Positions 55,921 to 63,484 of a stretch of DNA of 64,000 nt are shown here, piece after piece (within the stretch, counting starts at the first letter, position 1; the number at the start of each line of letters is the position of its first letter). This DNA comes from Caldifarciminota bacterium UBA6260 (lineage in GTDB: Bacteria; Hydrothermota; 32-111), in NCBI GenBank assembly GCA_002441125.1, contig DJVI01000020.1, forward strand, positions 41,013-105,012, read 5' to 3'. The notes under the pieces were generated by a model that did no database searches, had not been told where the DNA came from, and worked only from the letters and a program-made list of their open reading frames with translations. Made by a program: the position numbers and the translations under genes.

Positions 55921-55997
55921 TGGTGGGCGGTACTGGAGTCGAACCAGTGACCTCTTGCATGTCAAGCAAGCACTCTGACCATCTGAGCTAACCGCCC
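55921..55997 (-). tRNA. tRNA-Val(GAC)
   Basis: Reverse strand cloverleaf: acceptor GGGCGGT/ACCGCCC, anticodon loop TTGACAT with anticodon GAC on stem CTTGC/GCAAG, T-arm CTGGTTCGACTCCAG. The 3' CCA is encoded (55923-55921), ten bases before the thrS start. Confidence 0.95.
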
Positions 55998-55999
55998 AT

Positions 56000-56071
56000 C
56001 GTCTCCAACGGGAGTTGAACCCGTGTCGCAGCCTTGAAAGAGCTGTGTCCTAACCACTGGACGATGGAGAC
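56000..56071 (-). tRNA. tRNA-Glu(UUC)
   Basis: Reverse strand: acceptor GTCTCCA/TGGAGAC, anticodon loop CTTTCAA with anticodon TTC, T-arm ACGGGTTCAACTCCCGT. No CCA is encoded. Its 5' end is one base after the stop of the cyclic-nucleotide-binding gene, so tRNA processing must cut at that gene's end. It is a substrate of MnmA. Confidence 0.94.
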
Positions 56072-56072
56072 A

Positions 56073-56561
56073 TCATCTTTTATGAGTTTTAAAATATATG
56101 TTTCTAAAAGTCTCGTTTTCTACAAGAGCGTCATTTATTAAAAACCAATTTTCAACTTCTCTGTTTGTCGTCGCTATCCTTTCTGCAAGAACCTCTGAGA
56201 TGTTTATGAAAAATTTAGCTGCAATCCTACTTGATAGATCCAAAAAATTTTCAATATCCTTTCTTGAAATCGAATAAGTTTCAAGATATGTTTTTGAAAG
56301 AACCGAAGCGGATCTTTTGTCACCTCTTAAAATTCCCATCTCTCCAAAAAAATCTCCAACAGATAATGTTGCGAGAGTAATCCTTTTGTCTTTTCTCTCT
56401 ATAAAAATTTCAACCTCTCCCTTATAGATGAGAAAGAGTTCATCTCCTTCATCTCCCTCTTTGAAAATAAGAGTGTCCTTTTCAAAATTTTTTTTCTTCA
56501 TAAAGGAGAGTATCTTTTCCACCTCTTCTTTTGCAAAGTTTGTAAAGAGCCGAGATTCCAT
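56073..56561 (-). CDS. Cyclic nucleotide-binding domain protein
   Basis: 162 residues, a single cNMP-binding fold of CRP type: FKEGDEGDELFLIYKGEVEIF near residues 33-55, VGDFFGEMGILRGDKRSASV near 74-94 and a C-helix. The phosphate-binding cassette GEMGILRGDKRSAS resembles FGELALLxxxPRxAT and keeps the Glu and the Arg. No helix-turn-helix follows, so it is unlikely to bind DNA by itself. It is inserted between tRNA-Lys and tRNA-Glu in the same direction; AAGGAG lies upstream. A regulatory partner of unknown type is likely. Confidence 0.85.
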   Translation of the reverse strand: MESRLFTNFAKEEVEKILSFMKKKNFEKDTLIFKEGDEGDELFLIYKGEVEIFIERKDKRITLATLSVGDFFGEMGILRGDKRSASVLSKTYLETYSISRKDIENFLDLSSRIAAKFFINISEVLAERIATTNREVENWFLINDALVENETFRNIYFKTHKR

Positions 56562-56580
56562 AAAATCTCCTTATTAAATT

Positions 56581-56653
56581 TGAGCCGTACTGGATTCGAA
56601 CCAGTGACCCCCTGCTTAAAAGGCAGATGCTCTACCTGCTGAGCTAACGGCCC
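56581..56653 (-). tRNA. tRNA-Lys(UUU)
   Basis: Reverse strand: acceptor GGGCCGT/ACGGCTC (one G-T pair), anticodon loop CTTTTAA with anticodon TTT, T-arm CTGGTTCGAATCCAG. No CCA is encoded. It heads the run that continues into the cNMP-binding gene, two more tRNAs and thrS. Confidence 0.95.
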
Positions 56654-56669
56654 AATTTTTAGAAAGTAT

Positions 56670-56697
56670 ATTATATAAATCATTTAAAAATTGTCAA
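56670..56697 (-). promoter_or_regulatory. Promoter of the tRNA-Lys/thrS/infC run
   Basis: Reverse strand TTGACA (56697-56692), 16 bases, TATAAT (56675-56670): a perfect consensus. Transcription should start about ten bases before the tRNA-Lys 5' end. Confidence 0.8.
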
Positions 56698-56929
56698 TAG
56701 AAATTTTTTTAAATTGAAAATTTTTCCTTAATATAATATACCTTATATATATAGTTTTCTTTTTTGAAATTTTTTGGAAAAATCATAAATATAAATATTT
56801 TATATAACTTATAAGGTCTGTTATTTTAGGATTATTTTTATAAATTTTTCATCAAAAGATTTTTTGACAAAAAAGTTATTGTTTTATCGATATTTAAAGT
56901 AAAATTGGGAAAATTTTGATTGTAATCAC
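56698..56929. other. AT-rich spacer without a gene
   Basis: Part of the only gene-free stretch longer than 300 bases (56654-57062). It is extremely A+T-rich with many homopolymer runs. A TTGACA at 56874-56879 has no well-placed -10 partner. I see no open frame or stable hairpin here. The flanks hold the tRNA promoter on one side and the small-RNA unit on the other. Confidence 0.7.
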
Positions 56930-56957
56930 TTGACAAAATGAAAAAAATGGTTATATT
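56930..56957 (+). promoter_or_regulatory. Promoter of the small RNA unit
   Basis: TTGACA (56930-56935), 16 bases, TATATT (56952-56957). The predicted transcription start is near 56964. It does not serve the downstream gene because a strong terminator intervenes. Confidence 0.65.
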
Positions 56958-56963
56958 TGCTGT

Positions 56964-57025
56964 AAATACCAATCTCATATTCCCTCCCTAACCGGTTGGC
57001 CTCGCTTCCAACCGGGTTTTTTTTT
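56964..57025 (+). ncRNA. Candidate small RNA with anti-Shine-Dalgarno motif
   Basis: A ~62-nt independent transcription unit: promoter at 56930-56957 and rho-independent terminator CCGGTTGG/CCAACCGG with nine T at 56992-57025. Between lies about 28 unstructured nt containing TTCCCTCCCTAA (56980-56991), complementary to the core of AGGGAGG ribosome sites. There is no open reading frame worth naming. The combination of promoter, single-stranded C-rich seed and terminator is what trans-acting sRNAs with C-rich seeds (for example RsaE in Staphylococcus) look like; homology to any known sRNA is not claimed. Confidence 0.6.
56992..57025 (+). terminator. Rho-independent terminator of the small RNA
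   Basis: CCGGTTGG (56992-56999), eight-base loop, CCAACCGG (57008-57015), then G and nine T (57017-57025). It lies just four bases before the -35 of the next promoter. Confidence 0.9.
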
Positions 57026-57028
57026 CTC

Positions 57029-57056
57029 TTGATTTAAAAAAAATTTTTTATATAAT
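57029..57056 (+). promoter_or_regulatory. Promoter of the GT2-flippase unit
   Basis: TTGATT (57029-57034), 16 bases, TATAAT (57051-57056), then 6 bases to the ATG at 57063. No ribosome site; leaderless mRNA inferred. Confidence 0.65.
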
Positions 57057-57062
57057 AAATCT

Positions 57063-57986
57063 ATGGAAAAAGTAGAACTTTCTTTAGTAATTCCTTGTTT
57101 TAATGAAGAAATTAACATTCCATTAATTGTGGATAAAATAAAAAGTATTATAAAAAAAATGGGGATTGAGAATTATGAAATAATTCTTGTTGATGATGGA
57201 AGTGTAGATGGCTCTTTTGATGTAATAAAAAAAATTTGTGAAAACGATAAAAATATAAAAGGATTAATCTTTACAAAAAATTTTGGACATCAACTTGCTT
57301 TGAAAGCAGGAATAGATAATTCTGGTGGGAAACTTGTTATAAGTATAGATGCAGATCTCCAACATCCTCCAGAGTTGATTGAAGATATGGTAAAAAAATC
57401 TTATGAAGGATATGATATTGTTTACACTGTTAGAGATGATAGTCAAGAAAAAATGAGTTTTAAAAAAATCACTTCTAAACTTTTTTATAAAATTTTCAAA
57501 TATTTTTCAGAAATTGAAATAGAGGAGGGAAGTGCTGATTACAGACTGTTAACAGAAAAAGTTGTAAGAGAAATTAAAAAGGAGAAAGACCCATTTGTAT
57601 TTTTGAGAGGCTTGATAGCAAATTATAAATTTAAATCCTATGGGATAAAATATATACCTTCTAAAAGGATACATGGACGTTCTAAATATTCCTTGAAAAA
57701 AATGTTTCATCTTGCTTTGTCTGGTATTTTTAGCTTTAGTTTCAAACCTTTAAAGTGTTTTCTTTCTATTAATTTGTTATTTTCATTAGCAAGTGTATTA
57801 TTCTATATATATTTAATAATTTTTGATAGTTCCGATATAAAATTATGGATAATCGGAGAAACGGTCTCAATCCTTAGTTTTTTTCTTTTCTTTTCTTTTT
57901 ATATCTTCAGTTATTATTTTGAAAGATTATTTTTTTTATTATTTGATAGAAAAAACTATGTTATTAAAGAAAAAATAAATTTTTAA
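57063..57986 (+). CDS. GT2 polyprenyl-phosphate glycosyltransferase (GtrB/DPM1-like)
   Basis: 307 residues. The GT-A core has LVIPCFNEEINIP near 8, ILVDDGSVDGS near 41, ISIDADLQHPPE near 94 and GSADYRLL near 158, ending in a RIHGRSKYSLKK block near 204. Two C-terminal membrane helices follow (about 236-258 and 266-295). This is the layout of enzymes that load a sugar onto undecaprenyl or dolichyl phosphate. The next gene is a small flippase-like protein and the convergent gene is a GT-C glycosyltransferase, so together they fit a lipid-linked sugar transfer module. Base composition is more AT-rich than the neighbouring core genes. Confidence 0.88.
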   Translation: MEKVELSLVIPCFNEEINIPLIVDKIKSIIKKMGIENYEIILVDDGSVDGSFDVIKKICENDKNIKGLIFTKNFGHQLALKAGIDNSGGKLVISIDADLQHPPELIEDMVKKSYEGYDIVYTVRDDSQEKMSFKKITSKLFYKIFKYFSEIEIEEGSADYRLLTEKVVREIKKEKDPFVFLRGLIANYKFKSYGIKYIPSKRIHGRSKYSLKKMFHLALSGIFSFSFKPLKCFLSINLLFSLASVLFYIYLIIFDSSDIKLWIIGETVSILSFFLFFSFYIFSYYFERLFFLLFDRKNYVIKEKINF

Positions 57987-57993
57987 TCAAGTT

Positions 57994-58350
57994 ATGTATA
58001 TTTTATTAGTAATACTTTACCTTGTTTTCAATATCGCTGGATTATATCTTATTAAGATAAGTTTTAATTCAATTGAAAACTTTAACTTTTCCACAAAATT
58101 GGTTGTGGAAATATTTAGGAATATTAAGCTTTTATCAGGTTTGTTTATGTATATCTGTTCTTTTTTTATTTGGTTGATTATGATTGCAAAAAGTGAATTA
58201 AGCTTCACTCAACCTATTATTATTGGACTAATTTATATTTCAACTATATTTATTTCATTTCTATTTTTAAAGGAAACACTAAATTATTTAAAAATTATAG
58301 GCATTATTTTAGTTGGAGTTGGGATAATTTTATTGATTATTTCAAGGTAG
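57994..58350 (+). CDS. Small four-helix membrane protein, SMR/ArnE-like flippase candidate
   Basis: 118 residues with four hydrophobic helices and the SMR/EamA closing pattern (FLFLKETLNYLKIIGIILVGVGIILL). ArnE/ArnF and GtrA-like half-transporters of this size move polyprenyl-phosphate sugars across the membrane and are coded next to GtrB-like and ArnT-like enzymes, as here. Specific substrate assignment is inference. Seven bases after the GT2 gene; the 3' end overlaps the convergent GT-C gene by 9 bases. Confidence 0.7.
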   Translation: MYILLVILYLVFNIAGLYLIKISFNSIENFNFSTKLVVEIFRNIKLLSGLFMYICSFFIWLIMIAKSELSFTQPIIIGLIYISTIFISFLFLKETLNYLKIIGIILVGVGIILLIISR

Positions 58351-59832
58351 TGAGGAGCTAAATTTATATATTTTAATTGTTCCATATCCTCTTGTCTCAA
58401 TAGTATCCAGTAAAAAAAATCCATTTTTAACATAATCTTTTACTAAATTAATATAATCAGTAAAAAATTGCTTTTTAGAATTACCAAGGTATCTTCCGCT
58501 CGTAGTAGATTCAGATTGTGTTAGATATTCAGTTATAACAACATATTCAGGTTTATTTTTTTCTAAAATATCTTTAAATGTATTAGCCCCTTTTTTTTCA
58601 GGTAGAGTATACTCGTTTATATTATCAGTATTTTTTAAAGGGAACCATAGGTTAAGAAGAGAAAGCGTAACCGTATTGTCAGGGACAATCGAAGATATCC
58701 TATTTTCTATAAAACTGTATGGGGTGTTATTTTTATCTTTTAGGTATAAGAAAATCATACCACCAATGTTATTAACAATATAGATTAGAGTTAAAATCAA
58801 AAAAAAATAATTTTTAACTGGTTTTTTTTCTTGTAAACTATTTTTGATACTTTCTAAAAATATTAAGAAAGAAAATAATGAGATAGTTGAAAAAAACCTT
58901 AAACTTATCTGTTTTAAAATAAATATATTAAAAAACAAAAAAACTACTGAAATAATCAAAAGTATTTGAAAATTCTTATTTTTTTTAAAATAAATAAACC
59001 CAATTATCATAGAGATAATTTCATAAAAAAATATATAAATTCGTTTAACTCCTAAAGAATAGTCTTTTATAAAATCTTTAATTTTATTATATATTAACTC
59101 AAATGTTAAACTTTTTTTATCGTTAACTCTTGGGAACCAATCACTGAAAAATATCTTAAGTGTTTCTTTTTTATAAAATATTATTATTGCAAAGTAGATT
59201 ATTATCCAAAAAATAAAAATAATTATAAAATATAAAATAAATATTTTGTTTTTATTATTTATTATTAAATTATGGTAAACATATATCAAAAATATTGCAA
59301 CGAAAAGAAAAGCAAAAGAAGGGTGTGTTAAAAATGATAAAAATGAAACTGAGGAAAGGAATATTGTATTTTTCAGATTAACAGGTTGATACAGTAAATA
59401 AATGCAAACCATTGTAAGAAGGATACCAAGAGATTCCGGCCTTATTGTTCTGAAAATTACAATAAAACTTATATTCGTTGAAACATATAATATTGATAAC
59501 CATTTTAAAAAATCATTATTAAGATTTTTAAGAATGAATTCTAAAAATATCAAAAAAAAGATTAAACCCAAAATAACAGAAAATAATCGTCCAAAATAAA
59601 GTTGAACAGGAAAAACTTTATAGAATAGTCCAAGTAAAAGCGTATAAAAAAAAGTATCATCTCCTCCTCTCATACCGACATTTGTATTTTCCAATCTATT
59701 GTTTTGTGAAAAATTAAAAGCAGTATTAGCATACCAAGGTTCATCAACCCAGACCTTTGTTATGGAATCAAGTTTTATTATTAAGATTAACGCAAAAATA
59801 CACAAAACTATTAATTTTTCTATCAGTCTCAT
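58342..59832 (-). CDS. GT-C (ArnT/PMT-like) membrane glycosyltransferase
   Basis: 496 residues with about 10-11 membrane helices. The first loop carries WVDEPWYANTAFNF near residue 28, whose Asp-Glu pair is the catalytic signature of GT-C enzymes using polyprenyl-phosphate sugars (family 39/ArnT type). The C-terminal soluble part is small (about 400-496). It faces the GT2 and flippase-like genes and overlaps the latter by 9 bases at the 3' end, which supports one pathway. The promoter lies nine bases upstream of the ATG with no ribosome site. Acceptor unknown: lipid A, protein or another surface molecule. Confidence 0.83.
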   Translation of the reverse strand: MRLIEKLIVLCIFALILIIKLDSITKVWVDEPWYANTAFNFSQNNRLENTNVGMRGGDDTFFYTLLLGLFYKVFPVQLYFGRLFSVILGLIFFLIFLEFILKNLNNDFLKWLSILYVSTNISFIVIFRTIRPESLGILLTMVCIYLLYQPVNLKNTIFLSSVSFLSFLTHPSFAFLFVAIFLIYVYHNLIINNKNKIFILYFIIIFIFWIIIYFAIIIFYKKETLKIFFSDWFPRVNDKKSLTFELIYNKIKDFIKDYSLGVKRIYIFFYEIISMIIGFIYFKKNKNFQILLIISVVFLFFNIFILKQISLRFFSTISLFSFLIFLESIKNSLQEKKPVKNYFFLILTLIYIVNNIGGMIFLYLKDKNNTPYSFIENRISSIVPDNTVTLSLLNLWFPLKNTDNINEYTLPEKKGANTFKDILEKNKPEYVVITEYLTQSESTTSGRYLGNSKKQFFTDYINLVKDYVKNGFFLLDTIETRGYGTIKIYKFSSSLP

Positions 59833-59841
59833 ATGAAATTA

Positions 59842-59869
59842 TTTATATAGGTTTTTTAAATATTGTCAA
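59842..59869 (-). promoter_or_regulatory. Promoter of the GT-C gene
   Basis: Reverse strand TTGACA (59869-59864), 16 bases, TATAAA (59847-59842), then nine bases to the ATG at 59832. The expected leader is zero to three bases. Confidence 0.65.
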
Positions 59870-59888
59870 TAGTTTATAGTGTGTATAC

Positions 59889-59916
59889 TTGACAAAAGAA
59901 ATTTCAGTTATATAAT
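59889..59916 (+). promoter_or_regulatory. Promoter of the yceD-rpmF-plsX-fab operon
   Basis: TTGACA (59889-59894), 16 bases, TATAAT (59911-59916): a perfect consensus, then nine bases to the ATG at 59926. No ribosome site is present upstream of the ATG, so a nearly leaderless mRNA is inferred. Confidence 0.8.
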
Positions 59917-59925
59917 AAAAAACTT

Positions 59926-60366
59926 ATGATAAATATTAATCTATCCTCTATACCTACTGGTATATCTTTTCAGACTTTCCAGTGGGTAATAAAGAAAGGT
60001 GAATACGATTTTTTTAATGAAGATCTTTACATAAATGGAGAGTTCAAGGTAAACAATATCCATAAAACCCAGATAGAGTTTGAAGGGGTTATAGATTTTA
60101 AGATTGAACTTATATGTGATAGATGTCTAACAAAATTTAAAAGAGATTTTTCTGAAAAAGTTCTTTTCATTTTGAAGAAGGATTATCTTGGTGATGAACT
60201 TGATATAATAAACTTCACAGATTACCTCTGTGATATAACAGATTATATCAAGGACATAGTTGTTACCTCTATACCTTCAAAAAATCTTTGTAAAGATGAT
60301 TGTAAAGGTATTTGTCCAAAATGTGGTGCGAACTTGAATTATGAAAAATGTAAATGTAATATTTAG
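59926..60366 (+). CDS. yceD: YceD/DUF177-family protein
   Basis: 146 residues. The Cys motifs CDRCLTKF near residue 65 and CKGICPKCGANLN near 127, ending in CKC, define the DUF177/YceD family, whose members have a role in 23S rRNA metabolism in some organisms. The usual partner rpmF is immediately downstream (9 bases) with AGGAGG between. It begins a ribosome-to-fatty-acid operon that is conserved in many bacteria (yceD-rpmF-plsX-fabH). Confidence 0.92.
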   Translation: MININLSSIPTGISFQTFQWVIKKGEYDFFNEDLYINGEFKVNNIHKTQIEFEGVIDFKIELICDRCLTKFKRDFSEKVLFILKKDYLGDELDIINFTDYLCDITDYIKDIVVTSIPSKNLCKDDCKGICPKCGANLNYEKCKCNI

Positions 60367-60375
60367 GAGGAAAAA

Positions 60376-60561
60376 ATGGCTGTACCAAAAAGAAGAAATT
60401 CGAGAACAAGAGGAAGAAAAAGAAGAACACATTGGAAACTATTTAAACCATCTTTGACAGTATGCTCACACTGTGGTGCATTAACAAAATCCCATTCTGT
60501 TTGTCCATCTTGTGGATACTATAAAGGGAAAGAGTATATAACTATTAAAAAAGAGGTTTAA
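60376..60561 (+). CDS. rpmF: 50S ribosomal protein L32
   Basis: 61 residues: MAVPKRRNSRTRGRKRRTHW followed by a zinc ribbon with two CxxC pairs (CSHCG near 30, CPSCG near 43). The stop is directly adjacent to the plsX GTG, so translation is coupled. AGGAGG lies 6-11 bases upstream of the ATG. Confidence 0.97.
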   Translation: MAVPKRRNSRTRGRKRRTHWKLFKPSLTVCSHCGALTKSHSVCPSCGYYKGKEYITIKKEV

Positions 60562-61605
60562 GTGAGAATAGTTCTTGATGCTATGGGAGGGGATGTAGGG
60601 ATAGATGTCAATATGGCAGGTGCTTACATAGCATCAAAGAAACTTACCGGTGAAGATACTATTATTTTCGTTGGTAACAAAAATCTTATAGAAAAATACC
60701 TTAAAGAGAAGTATAGGGATTTCTCAACAGATTATGAAATAGTTGAATCAGAAAATGATGTTAATATGGATGATACACCAACATGGGCTCTTGAGAATAA
60801 AAAGAATTCATCTATAGCAAAAGGCCTTCAACTTGTTAAGGAAAGAAAAGCTGATGCTTTCTTTTCGCCGGGTAACACTGGAGTTATACTCGCTTTCTCT
60901 TTAATGGAAGTTGGAAGGATAAAAGGTGTTATAAGACCTGCTTTGGGTTTCACTTTTCCTATAGGTAAACATCCTCTTATTCTTGATTTGGGCGCTACAC
61001 CAGATCCGAAACCTGAGAATTTATACCAGTTCGCATTACTTGGAAGTGAGTATATGAAAGTTATGAGAGGTATAAAGAACCCAAAAGTTGGTTTGCTTTC
61101 AATAGGGGAAGAGGATTCAAAAGGTTCTGTTATATATCAGAAAGCGTTCGAACTTATAAGTAACGATAAGAATATAAATTTTTATGGTAACATAGAAGGC
61201 GGAGATTTTTTCACCGATAAGGTTGATGTTATAGTAACTGATGGATTCACAGGAAATATAGTTTTAAAATTTGCGGAAGGGATGATACATTGGGTTAAAG
61301 ATAATCTTAAAACATCTTTAAAACCTTTACCTGTAGCGATTCTCGGTTTAACATTGTCAGCGCCCGGTTTTTTGGGATTACCTTTCTTTTATTTTTCAAT
61401 AAAGAAATTTTTGAAAAAAGCAAGTTACGATGAATATGGTGGAGCACCTCTTTTGGGTGTAAATGGGATAGTTCTTATAGGTCATGGAAAGTCGAATCCA
61501 AAAGCGGTATCAAGTGGAATTTTGAACGCTAAATATCTTGCTTCAAAAAATCTTGTTGAAAATTTAAAGGGAGTTTTTGAAAGGAGTGAAGGTGAAAAAA
61601 ATTAA
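60562..61605 (+). CDS. plsX: Phosphate acyltransferase PlsX
   Basis: Converts acyl-ACP to acyl-phosphate, the first step of PlsY-dependent phospholipid synthesis. 347 residues with IVLDAMGGDVGID at the start, DDTPTWALENKKNSS near 70, ADAFFSPGNTGV near 95 and VTDGFTGNIVLKFAEG near 227. It begins at a GTG directly after the rpmF stop, and it overlaps the fabH start by 14 bases. Confidence 0.95.
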   Translation: MRIVLDAMGGDVGIDVNMAGAYIASKKLTGEDTIIFVGNKNLIEKYLKEKYRDFSTDYEIVESENDVNMDDTPTWALENKKNSSIAKGLQLVKERKADAFFSPGNTGVILAFSLMEVGRIKGVIRPALGFTFPIGKHPLILDLGATPDPKPENLYQFALLGSEYMKVMRGIKNPKVGLLSIGEEDSKGSVIYQKAFELISNDKNINFYGNIEGGDFFTDKVDVIVTDGFTGNIVLKFAEGMIHWVKDNLKTSLKPLPVAILGLTLSAPGFLGLPFFYFSIKKFLKKASYDEYGGAPLLGVNGIVLIGHGKSNPKAVSSGILNAKYLASKNLVENLKGVFERSEGEKN

Positions 61606-62572
61606 AATAATCGGAACAGGTTCATATCTTCCTGAAAAAGTTTTAACTAACGATGACCTTGCAAAGATTGTTGATACAAGTGATGAATGGATAACACAGA
61701 GAACCGGAATAAAGGAAAGGCATATAGCATCATCTGAGCAGGCAACAAGTGATCTTGGAGTTATTGCTGCAAGAAGGTGTTTTGAAACTTTCGATATAGA
61801 TCCAAAAAGTATAGATTGTATAATTTTTGGAACTGTAACTCCAGATAAACTTTTCCCATCAACCTCAATATATGTTCAAAAAGCTTTAAACATGCCTAAC
61901 ATACCAGTTTTCGATATCTCTGCAGCTTGCTCAGGTTTCATATATGGACTCGCTGTTGCTAACGGTCTTATAAACTCAACATCTATGAAAAGGATACTCG
62001 TTTTAGGTGGGGAAACACTTTCCAAAGTTACAAACTGGAGTGATAGATCGACTTGTGTTCTTTTTGGAGATGGAGTAGGTTGTGCTGTTGTTGAAGAATC
62101 TCATGACGAATCAGGTTTACTTTCAATCTATATTGGTGCTGATGGGAATATGGAAAATCTTTTGCATCAGCCAGCTGGAGGTTCCAGAAACCCGGCTACT
62201 TTTGAAACTGTTGAAAAAAAACTACACACTATACATATGGAAGGGAATGAAGTTTACAAACACGCAGTAAACACGATGCAGATGGCAGCTGAAAAAGCTA
62301 TATCTATAGCTAACATATCTTCTGAGGATATAAAATGGTTTATACCCCATCAGGCTAATATCAGGATAATAGATACAACAGCGAAGTATTTAAAAGTTCC
62401 AAAAGAGAAAGTTTTTGTGAATATAGATAAAACAGCCAACACATCTGCTGGGTCAATTCCTATAGCGTTAGACCAGATGAACAGAAATGGTCTTCTGAAA
62501 AAGGGAGATATAATTTTGATTGATGCTTTTGGTGCAGGTTTCACTTGGGGAGCTTCAGTTATAAGGTGGTGA
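61592..62572 (+). CDS. fabH: Beta-ketoacyl-ACP synthase III FabH
   Basis: Condenses acetyl-CoA with malonyl-ACP to start fatty acid chains. 326 residues from the GTG at 61592, which is five bases after AAGGAG; a TTG at 61577 is less likely. Motifs: TDEWITQRTGIKERH-like near 33, catalytic Cys in DISAACSGF near 113, His in WFIPHQANIRI near 247 and Asn in KTANTSAGSIP near 276, giving the Cys-His-Asn triad. It overlaps plsX and lies one base before fabD. Confidence 0.96.
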   Translation: MKKIKIIGTGSYLPEKVLTNDDLAKIVDTSDEWITQRTGIKERHIASSEQATSDLGVIAARRCFETFDIDPKSIDCIIFGTVTPDKLFPSTSIYVQKALNMPNIPVFDISAACSGFIYGLAVANGLINSTSMKRILVLGGETLSKVTNWSDRSTCVLFGDGVGCAVVEESHDESGLLSIYIGADGNMENLLHQPAGGSRNPATFETVEKKLHTIHMEGNEVYKHAVNTMQMAAEKAISIANISSEDIKWFIPHQANIRIIDTTAKYLKVPKEKVFVNIDKTANTSAGSIPIALDQMNRNGLLKKGDIILIDAFGAGFTWGASVIRW

Positions 62573-62573
62573 T

Positions 62574-63482
62574 ATGAAAAGTGTTTTAATGTTTCCGGGT
62601 CAAGGTTCTCAATATGTTAAGATGGGTTTTGATCTTTACCAACACAGTATCGTAAAAAAACTTTTCGATAAGACATCTGAAATTATAAAAGATGATATAT
62701 CGAAGATAATGTTTGAAGGACCTGAAAATATTCTTACAGAGTCAAAGAATGCTCAGGTAGCAATACTTTTGCATTCCTATTCTGTTTACTCACTTATAAA
62801 AGACAAAATAAAATTTGATGCTGTTTGTGGACATTCACTCGGAGAGTATTCGGCACTTCTCGTTGCTGATGTTTTCGATTTTGAAACAGCGATAAAACTT
62901 GTAAGAAAGAGGGGAGAACTTATGAGCCTTGCCGGACAGAATGCCAAAGGAAGCATGGCTGCTGTGATCGGTTTAAGTGCTGAAAAGATAGAGAGTATAG
63001 TTTCAACAGTTGAAGGTGTTGTAGTTGCTAACTATAATGGAGAAGCACAAACTGTAATATCAGGTACTGAGGAAGGTGTTGAAAAGGCATCCCAAAAGTT
63101 AAACGAAGAGGGAGCTAAAAGAGTTATAAAACTCAATGTATCTGGTGCTTTCCATTCACCACTTATGAATTACGCTTGGAAAGAGTTTTCAGATTTTATA
63201 GAGAGTTTTCAGTTTAAAAAACCTAAATGTTATATTCTTATGAATGTTTCAGCAGATTTTGAGGATGATCCTGAAAGGATAAAAAATCTTTTAAAAGAGC
63301 AGATAGTTAGCCCTGTCAGATGGACACATATTTTGAAAAATCTATCTAAAAGTGGTTATGAGAATTTTTACGAGATAGGGCCATCAAAAGTTTTAAGTGG
63401 TATTGCAAGAAAGATGTTACCAGATAAAAAAGTTTTCTCTTTTGAAAAGGATGAAGAGATAAAAAATTTTTTTAAGGAGTGA
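62574..63482 (+). CDS. fabD: Malonyl-CoA:ACP transacylase FabD
   Basis: 302 residues. FPGQGSQYVKMGFDLY near the start, the catalytic Ser in CGHSLGEYSALL near 88-99, GALFHSP-like AFHSPLM near 197 with the catalytic His, and EIGPSKVLSGI near 268. It transfers malonyl from CoA to ACP. It starts one base after the fabH stop and two bases separate it from fabG. Confidence 0.96.
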   Translation: MKSVLMFPGQGSQYVKMGFDLYQHSIVKKLFDKTSEIIKDDISKIMFEGPENILTESKNAQVAILLHSYSVYSLIKDKIKFDAVCGHSLGEYSALLVADVFDFETAIKLVRKRGELMSLAGQNAKGSMAAVIGLSAEKIESIVSTVEGVVVANYNGEAQTVISGTEEGVEKASQKLNEEGAKRVIKLNVSGAFHSPLMNYAWKEFSDFIESFQFKKPKCYILMNVSADFEDDPERIKNLLKEQIVSPVRWTHILKNLSKSGYENFYEIGPSKVLSGIARKMLPDKKVFSFEKDEEIKNFFKE

Positions 63483-63484
63483 GT

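Noticed and set aside
53970..55997. T-box or threonine attenuator for thrS
   Set aside because: Only ten bases separate the tRNA from thrS, leaving no room for a T-box leader.
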